NCBI GenBank assembly: GCA_964580575.1
Contig: CAZOLJ010000121.1
Span: 1 to 9,058, forward strand
Direction of reading: 5' to 3'
Length of the DNA stretch: 9,058 bases
Source: CAVPDE01 sp964580575
GTDB taxonomy: Bacteria > Desulfobacterota > DSM-4660 > Desulfatiglandales > HGW-15
In this document: one piece after another, positions 5,772 to 9,058 of the stretch
Numbering within the stretch: the first letter of the stretch is position 1
Layout of the letters: each line of letters starts with the position of its first letter
Program-made: the position numbers and the translations under genes
The notes under the pieces: model-generated
What the model was told of the DNA's origin: nothing
The model's input: only the letters and a program-made list of their open reading frames with translations
Databases searched by the model: none

Positions 5772-6362
5772 ATGAAAGATCTTATCAACTTCTTGTTCGA
5801 AGTGGGGATGTTGAAGAAGACTCCCCGCACAGGGTACCAGTTCCTCGGATCAGGGAAAGAATCGGTCGCCGAACACACCTTTCGCATGACGATTATCGGG
5901 TATCTACTTTCGCTGCAGGAACCCAAGGCCGACGCTATGAAAGCGACACTCATGTGCCTTTTTCATGATCTTCACGAGGCAAGAACCGGGGACCACAATT
6001 ACGTCAACAAGCGATATGTCCAGATCGACGAAGAAAAAGCGGTCGAAGACCTTGCCAAAGGCCTGCCCATCAGGGATGAAATCGTCTCTTTGACCCGTGA
6101 GTTCACCGAAGGCAAGTCCCTCGAAGCCTGTATTTCCAGGGATGCGGACCAACTGGACTTGATCCTGTCGTTAAAGGAACAACAGGATCTCGGTAACGCT
6201 TATGCACGGGAGTGGCTGCACTATGCGGTGAAGAGGCTCCAGACCGGTTCAGCCCGGAAGATGGCCCAGGAGATCCTGGAGACGGACAGCACGGAATGGT
6301 GGTTTGAAAAAAAGACTGAATGGTGGGTCAATGGCCCTCAGAATAATCAAAGCGGCGACTGA
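5772..6362 (+). CDS. HD-domain phosphohydrolase, HDDC2/YfbR-like
   Basis: A 196-residue HD-superfamily metal-dependent phosphohydrolase; the closest recognisable type is the HDDC2/YfbR group, in which characterised members are 5'-deoxynucleotidases acting on deoxynucleoside monophosphates. Visible metal-site residues: His35 in SVAEHTFRM (31-39), His65-Asp66 in LFHDLHEARTGD (63-74) and Asp124/Asp126 in SRDADQLD (122-129), the expected order for the family. The N terminus MKDLINFLFEVGMLKKTPRTG is also typical of the group. The C-terminal tail (170-196) is Trp-rich and diverged. ATG 5772 follows a weak GAG ribosome site. Its last 32 bp overlap the TonB-like gene, implying co-transcription. Substrate here is inferred, not shown. 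Confidence 0.88.
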   Translation: MKDLINFLFEVGMLKKTPRTGYQFLGSGKESVAEHTFRMTIIGYLLSLQEPKADAMKATLMCLFHDLHEARTGDHNYVNKRYVQIDEEKAVEDLAKGLPIRDEIVSLTREFTEGKSLEACISRDADQLDLILSLKEQQDLGNAYAREWLHYAVKRLQTGSARKMAQEILETDSTEWWFEKKTEWWVNGPQNNQSGD

Positions 6363-6939
6363 TGCCTCTGTTCATCAAACGGAGAAGATTCTCCGGACCT
6401 GTCTGATTCTATCCTTGGCTTTCCACGCGGTCATGGTTCTCGCCCTCCAAAGCGTTATTCCCACTTACTTGGCCGGAGAGGACCTTCGAATCTTCACGGT
6501 GGAACTCCTCAGACCTCCCGTAGACGACATGGACCTAACCGAAAAACCGGACACGGACATATCGAAGCCCGAGGAGCCGGTGGCCTCAAAGACCTCTCCA
6601 GAGGAAACGCAGGATACCTTTTCCCTGGATAGGGACGACAAAAGGTATGTGACTTACGCTCAGGCCATCAAGGAGAGAATCGCAGGGCAGTGGAAATACC
6701 CGCAGGAGGCGAGAAAGAAAAAGTTGGAAGGCAGGCTGGTTGCCCTTTTCAGTCTCGACAGGGAAGGCGCTCTGACCCGCATGGAAATCACTCGGTCTTC
6801 GGGCCACGAGGTGCTCGACCGCGAAGCGGAGAGGGCCGTTCAGAGTGCCGCTCCTTTCCCCCCTTTCCCCTCAACGATCACGGTGAGCCGCCTCAACATC
6901 AACGTTTCCTTTGACTACACGCTCTCCAGAAAGAAGTGA
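6331..6939 (+). CDS. TonB family protein (energy transducer-like)
   Basis: A 202-residue protein with TonB architecture: short cytoplasmic N terminus, one membrane anchor at about 21-42, an acidic/proline-containing periplasmic linker (about 55-100) and a C-terminal TonB-like domain (about 115-198), with WKYPQEARKKKLEGRL, the SLDREGALTRMEITRSSG strand region and the ending ALQ-type helix VLDREAERAVQSAAPFPPFP. Such proteins couple the inner-membrane proton motive force to outer-membrane receptors. No exbB, exbD or receptor gene is in the window, so its partner is unknown. ATG 6331 was chosen over an in-frame TTG at 6304 because GGTGGG lies just upstream and the N terminus is then natural; it overlaps the HD gene by 32 bp. 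A heptamer array starts in its stop codon. Confidence 0.88.
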   Translation: MALRIIKAATDASVHQTEKILRTCLILSLAFHAVMVLALQSVIPTYLAGEDLRIFTVELLRPPVDDMDLTEKPDTDISKPEEPVASKTSPEETQDTFSLDRDDKRYVTYAQAIKERIAGQWKYPQEARKKKLEGRLVALFSLDREGALTRMEITRSSGHEVLDREAERAVQSAAPFPPFPSTITVSRLNINVSFDYTLSRKK

Positions 6940-6964
6940 CGAGTAACGAGTGACAAGTGACAAG
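6937..6964 (+). repeat. Four-unit heptamer array (TGACAAG type)
   Basis: Four gap-free 7-nt units with consensus TRACRAG (TGACGAG first, TGACAAG twice at the end). The TGA of the first unit is the stop codon of the TonB-like gene, so the array begins exactly at the end of coding sequence. It encodes nothing visible and is of the same kind as the arrays near the serine tRNA genes. Confidence 0.7.
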
Positions 6965-6998
6965 TCCAAAACCGCATTCGGTCATTTCATGCCTGATA

Positions 6999-7021
6999 AA
7001 TTTACGATTGAATCGTAAATT
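6999..7021. promoter_or_regulatory. Perfect 23-bp palindrome, possible operator
   Basis: AATTTACGATT and AATCGTAAATT, 11-bp perfect arms around a single central G. It is AT-rich and lacks a T-run, so a protein-binding operator fits better than a terminator. It lies 36-60 bp upstream of the relic of a DUF4143-type ATPase gene. It could be that gene's former operator left beside its 3' end by an internal deletion (inference). Confidence 0.4.
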
Positions 7022-7056
7022 ACCAGCATGGTACCTCGCCTCCTAACCCGATTGAT

Positions 7057-7215
7057 GAGGTGCAACACGGAACGGTTGCGAGTGATATGTTCCAGGGTCT
7101 CAAATGGTGGGCCGGTTTGGCCAGCCAAAAAGGAAGCTCTATGACGCTGGTCTACGGGGGATCGGATTCATACACGCGCGAGGGAATCGCCGTTCGTCCC
7201 TGGTTTTCGATCTAA
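7057..7215 (+). pseudogene. C-terminal relic of a DUF4143-type AAA ATPase
   Basis: An open stretch ending at TAA 7213 encodes about 52 residues, including SDMFQGLKWWAGLA, then MTLVYGGSDSYTREG and VRPWFSI at the end. This is the pattern of the extreme C terminus of the archaeal-ATPase-like AAA proteins with a DUF4143 domain ('..GLrywqkLa...lVYGGde...R.gv.v.pW'). Whole proteins of that family are about 400 residues with an N-terminal Walker A site; no such sequence precedes this fragment, and in frame a stop lies at 7009-7011. So about seven eighths of the gene is missing. It lies downstream of a palindrome and directly upstream of a miniature transposable element. Family assignment is from recall of the C-terminal pattern. 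Confidence 0.6.
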
Positions 7216-7237
7216 AGCAGGAATCATCCGCCCACCC

Positions 7238-7245
7238 AATTCCTT
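7238..7245. repeat. Left copy of 8-bp target-site duplication
   Basis: AATTCCTT immediately outside the left terminal inverted repeat; the identical octamer follows the right end at 7538-7545. Any shift of the assumed element boundary shortens the match, so 8 bp is the maximal duplication. Confidence 0.8.
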
Positions 7246-7537
7246 GTAACAGTTTAGCTCTTTGAAATAAACACAGAAAAAGGCCATGGGAGTCCCTCTA
7301 AAAACAGAACAACGAAGACGCCACACCTTCATGGCAAGCTCTAGGCCATGGGTGAGGCGGGCGGAGGGCTAACGGGAAACACGCCACGTCATCCCCAGTT
7401 GGCAGGTGGCGGTGACACCTCGCCGCCCGCCTTCGCTGCCCCTGATCTGCAGAGTCTTTCCCGCACCCTCTTCGTTTTCTGTTTTTAGAGGGACTCCCAT
7501 GGCCTGAGCCAACCATTTCAAAGAGCTAAACTGTTAC
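7246..7537. mobile_element. 292-bp miniature element with IS66-type ends
   Basis: Perfect 23-bp terminal inverted repeats at 7246-7268 and 7515-7537 begin GTAACAGTTTAGCTC. They are bounded by an 8-bp direct repeat AATTCCTT at 7238-7245 and 7538-7545. Ends starting GTAA and 8-bp target duplications are the established hallmarks of the IS66 family, so this is best read as a non-autonomous (MITE-like) IS66 relative. It has no transposase. A second perfect inverted repeat of 28 bp (7282-7309 and 7477-7504) and a GC-rich one (GGCGGGCGG 7356-7364, CCGCCCGCC 7423-7431) lie inside, so most of the element can fold into a long hairpin. Perfect repeats suggest fairly recent insertion. Confidence 0.8.
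7282..7504. repeat. Internal 28-bp perfect inverted repeat of the miniature element
   Basis: 7282-7309 and 7477-7504 are exact reverse complements (starting GGCCATGGGAGTCCC). Each arm contains an ATG, so converging short frames both begin Met-Gly-Val-Pro-Leu-Lys-Thr-Glu: 28 codons on plus (7286-7372) and 43 codons on minus (7369-7500), ending at overlapping stop codons. Neither has a recognisable product. They may be vestiges of the start of an autonomous element's first gene, or simply structural sequence. Confidence 0.55.
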
Positions 7538-7545
7538 AATTCCTT
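7538..7545. repeat. Right copy of 8-bp target-site duplication
   Basis: AATTCCTT immediately outside the right terminal inverted repeat, matching 7238-7245 exactly. Confidence 0.8.
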
Positions 7546-7823
7546 CAACCCGTGCCATGGTGCGGCCCACCTTAGAGTTCTCATTAGCCCAATAATCGCT
7601 CTTGGAAAGGCACTTTCCGGTCGTGGCGCTCACAATGATCCGAATTTCTTTTCCTCCAGCCTGGTGATAACCATCTCCCCGTCAACAAAGAGATCAAACG
7701 AAAATATGTGGAAGAGCCCCACCTTCTTTCTACCGGCTGGCTGCGGAATCCAACCTCTTATTCTTGTGAGGGAAGGAGTAAAGACGAATCTAGGGCCAGG
7801 GTTCAGCAGAGAGACAAAAGAGA
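7546..7823. other. Gene-poor gap right of the miniature element
   Basis: No gene is firmly supported. On the minus strand two short open frames overlap: one running 7827-7630 and one from 7681 into the miniature element, the latter including KSDYWANENSKVGRTMARVE. The second looks protein-like in composition and codon use but I recognise no family. The two frames may be remains of one decayed gene. No promoter, RNA gene or repeat was identified. Confidence 0.35.
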
Positions 7824-8267
7824 TCACAAAAACACGCCGAGCAAGAAAATCTCTGCTTCCTCAATTTGCTCCATGGCTTTATCGTTGGTGATCAAGGTAG
7901 GGGTTTTGCTCCGCATCGCACAGGCGACTTGGATCATGTCGGGCAGGGGGAGACCGTATTTGGCTCTCAGACTACCAGCAAGCAGACCGGTTTCAAAGCT
8001 GAACGCAACAGGAACCACGTTTTGCATGCTTCTCAGGGCAAGACGGTAGCGGTCGGCCAGATCGTAGCGCTTGTTTTGAAGCGGCTTGACCATGAGTTCA
8101 GCTGCGGTGATCGGGGTGACGATACTCTCAAACTTGCCCAGCCGGCCTTGTTCCAGGATGAACTCACTGACCGATCCGAACTGCGGAGAGTCCTCAAAGA
8201 GGTAGACAAAAACCATGGTGTCCAGGACAACGCCCCTTCTCCCCGCCAGTCTCTTGGGCAACTTCAT
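7824..8267 (-). CDS. PIN-domain protein, VapC-like toxin
   Basis: A 147-residue PIN-domain protein, the expected length for VapC-type ribonuclease toxins. The acidic metal-binding residues are in place: Asp16 in VVLDTMVFVYLFE, Glu57 in TAAELM, Asp110 in LPLPDMIQVACAM and Asp129 in LITNDKAM. The frame also has an ATG at 8282, but ATG 8267 was preferred because it overlaps the antitoxin stop as ATGA and has GGGGAG just upstream, the usual arrangement for coupled toxin-antitoxin genes. It is the second gene of the pair with the AbrB-type protein. Activity as an RNA-cleaving toxin, and its target, are inferred from the family. Confidence 0.88.
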   Translation of the reverse strand: MKLPKRLAGRRGVVLDTMVFVYLFEDSPQFGSVSEFILEQGRLGKFESIVTPITAAELMVKPLQNKRYDLADRYRLALRSMQNVVPVAFSFETGLLAGSLRAKYGLPLPDMIQVACAMRSKTPTLITNDKAMEQIEEAEIFLLGVFL

Positions 8268-8497
8268 TCCCGATCTCCCCATTCCTCCCGCAGGCGCTTG
8301 ACATAGTCCGAGGCATCTTCGTTGTCGGCAATGTCTTTGCCGATGCCCCGCCAGCCCTTGGTCGCAGCAGGATAAATCACAATGCGGTCGTTTTCGGCTT
8401 GAACCTCAACCTTAGCGCCGGGCTTAAGTCTTAGGCGTCTTCTCTCGTTTTTCGGAATCACGACCTGATAGCGTGCTCCAATCGTGGCTTCTGTCAT
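8264..8497 (-). CDS. AbrB/SpoVT-type antitoxin
   Basis: A 77-residue DNA-binding antitoxin with an N-terminal swapped-hairpin AbrB domain (about 2-45: ATIGARYQVVIPKNERRRL, LRLKPGAKVEV, DRIVIYPA) and a short charged C-terminal tail (50-77) expected to bind and neutralise the PIN partner. The frame is open 12 codons further upstream, but ATG 8497 was chosen because an excellent AAAGGAGG lies 7 nt before it and the domain then begins normally. It overlaps the toxin start by 4 bp (ATGA). Such pairs usually repress their own promoter; an AT-rich partly symmetric sequence overlaps the -10 zone upstream. Confidence 0.9.
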   Translation of the reverse strand: MTEATIGARYQVVIPKNERRRLRLKPGAKVEVQAENDRIVIYPAATKGWRGIGKDIADNEDASDYVKRLREEWGDRE

Positions 8498-8520
8498 ACC
8501 AGGTCCTCCTTTTGGCATAC

Positions 8521-8549
8521 AAAATATAAACATATCATACGCCTGTCAA
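8521..8549 (-). promoter_or_regulatory. Promoter and possible operator of the AbrB-PIN pair
   Basis: On the minus strand a perfect TTGACA (8544-8549) is followed by TATTTT at 17 bp (8521-8526) or TATATT at 15 bp (8523-8528), 24 bp or more upstream of the antitoxin ATG. The near-symmetric ATATGTTTATAT (8524-8535) overlaps the -10 box, and CATAC occurs on both sides of it (8516-8520 and 8536-8540), a plausible autoregulatory site for the AbrB protein. Confidence 0.55.
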
Positions 8550-8690
8550 GTCGTCATTCTTTTTGGAAATATTTCGCCCTTAGACCGATTCTCGAACCGA
8601 TGGGTCCTCAAGGAAAGAGCTTGAGTGAGGGGCTCTTCAAAAGACAGAGGCAGAGGGACCATGGAGATTCTATTCTTTGACGCAGCAGAA
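8550..8690. other. Short gap between the toxin-antitoxin promoter and the HEPN gene
   Basis: No gene supported. A small imperfect inverted repeat CTCAAG / CTTGAG occurs near 8608-8626, without a T-run. A minus-strand frame through this stretch has no protein-like features that I recognise. No nucleotidyltransferase partner for the HEPN gene is found here. Confidence 0.35.
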
Positions 8691-9058
8691 TCATTTCGAG
8701 ATTTCTTTTTCAGCCCAGTTGACAACGGCCTCGGCGAGTCGCACGGCTTCATTGTATTCCTCGGTAGTAACCGGCTCGCCCAAGCTGGGATATCTAGCCT
8801 CCGCAGAATAGCTGTTTAGAATAACGCCTTCCGCTATCTCCGGCGGCACTTCCACGCCTTTCTCTCGAACCCCTCCTATCAATTCATCCAGGTCGTGAGT
8901 GTATCGGAAGGCCCAGCCGTTTCGCCTGTACACTGCTTTCAGCGCCTTTTCCGCCGCTTGCTGCGCATGGTAGCACAGGTCCTCCAGGAAAGCCCCTTTC
9001 GGCAGAGGAGCCCGGCAAAGCGCCAGGTCGCCTTTAGCACGATTTAACCACCCTTCTG
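8691..9058 (-). CDS. HEPN-domain protein, truncated by the window edge
   Basis: A HEPN-domain protein whose start lies beyond the right end; about 122 codons are visible and the frame is open to base 9056. The family pattern is clear: WLNRAKGDLALCRA, then EDLCYHAQQAAEKALKAVY, YTHDLDELI and the C-terminal helix EEYNEAVRLAEAVVNWAEKEI. Proteins of this type are often encoded beside a minimal nucleotidyltransferase (MntA-like) as a toxin-antitoxin pair, but the strict RxxxxH ribonuclease motif is not obvious in the visible part (RYTHDL is shorter). No partner gene lies downstream within the window; it could lie upstream, beyond the edge. A GTG at 8933 is internal and should not be taken as the start, since the conserved helix precedes it. 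Confidence 0.9.
   Translation of the reverse strand, partial: EGWLNRAKGDLALCRAPLPKGAFLEDLCYHAQQAAEKALKAVYRRNGWAFRYTHDLDELIGGVREKGVEVPPEIAEGVILNSYSAEARYPSLGEPVTTEEYNEAVRLAEAVVNWAEKEISK

Noticed and set aside
7298..7516. 72-codon minus-strand frame inside the miniature element
   Set aside because: Covers the terminal and internal inverted repeats and has no recognisable protein feature.
7246..7537. CRISPR array or CRISPR leader
   Set aside because: Repeats are inverted, not regularly spaced direct repeats; no cas genes nearby.
8546..8752. 68-codon minus-strand frame near the HEPN gene
   Set aside because: Overlaps the end of the HEPN gene in another frame and has no family features or ribosome site.

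Overview
The window reads as chromosomal DNA of a Gram-negative bacterium, most likely a member of the former Deltaproteobacteria (Desulfobacterota). This is inferred from the gene order def-fmt-DUF116-rsmB-rpe, a TonB-type protein, GC near 50%, and intergenic DNA full of short tandem heptamers and 'CACAGAG'-type repeats. I cannot name a species.

Layout. (1) Positions 1-1003, minus strand: two serine tRNA genes (anticodons GCT and TGA). Between them lies a gene for a four-helix-bundle protein of the 23S rRNA intervening-sequence family, with short 7-nt repeat arrays on both sides. (2) Positions 1004-5644, minus strand: a housekeeping run transcribed from right to left in the order def (peptide deformylase), fmt (Met-tRNA formyltransferase), a DUF116 membrane protein with a cysteine cluster, rsmB (16S rRNA m5C methyltransferase) and rpe (ribulose-5-phosphate 3-epimerase). 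The first four genes abut or overlap. rpe is separated by 317 bp holding two inverted copies of a composite repeat, each with a perfect 14-bp hairpin. (3) Positions 5645-5771: an AT-rich divergent promoter region. (4) Positions 5772-6939, plus strand: an HD-domain phosphohydrolase (HDDC2/YfbR-like) overlapping a TonB-family protein. (5) Positions 6940-7823: a repeat- and relic-rich stretch with a heptamer array starting in the tonB-like stop codon, a perfect 23-bp palindrome, the last ~50 codons of a probable DUF4143 ATPase, and a 292-bp non-autonomous transposable element with IS66-type ends and an 8-bp target duplication. (6) Positions 7824-8549, minus strand: an AbrB-type antitoxin and PIN-domain toxin pair with its own promoter. 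(7) Positions 8691-9058, minus strand: a HEPN-domain protein cut by the window edge.

How the parts work together. def and fmt remove and add the formyl group on initiator methionine, and rsmB modifies 16S rRNA, so the long operon is mainly translation-related. rpe is a pentose-phosphate enzyme that shares the cluster. The right-hand third is accessory DNA (toxin-antitoxin type genes, relics, a miniature transposon). I see no CRISPR array and no convincing multi-gene defence or biosynthetic system. The most notable signals are the IS66-type miniature element with a second internal inverted repeat, the covarying hairpin pair between rsmB and rpe, and the heptamer arrays around the tRNA-Ser genes and the four-helix gene.
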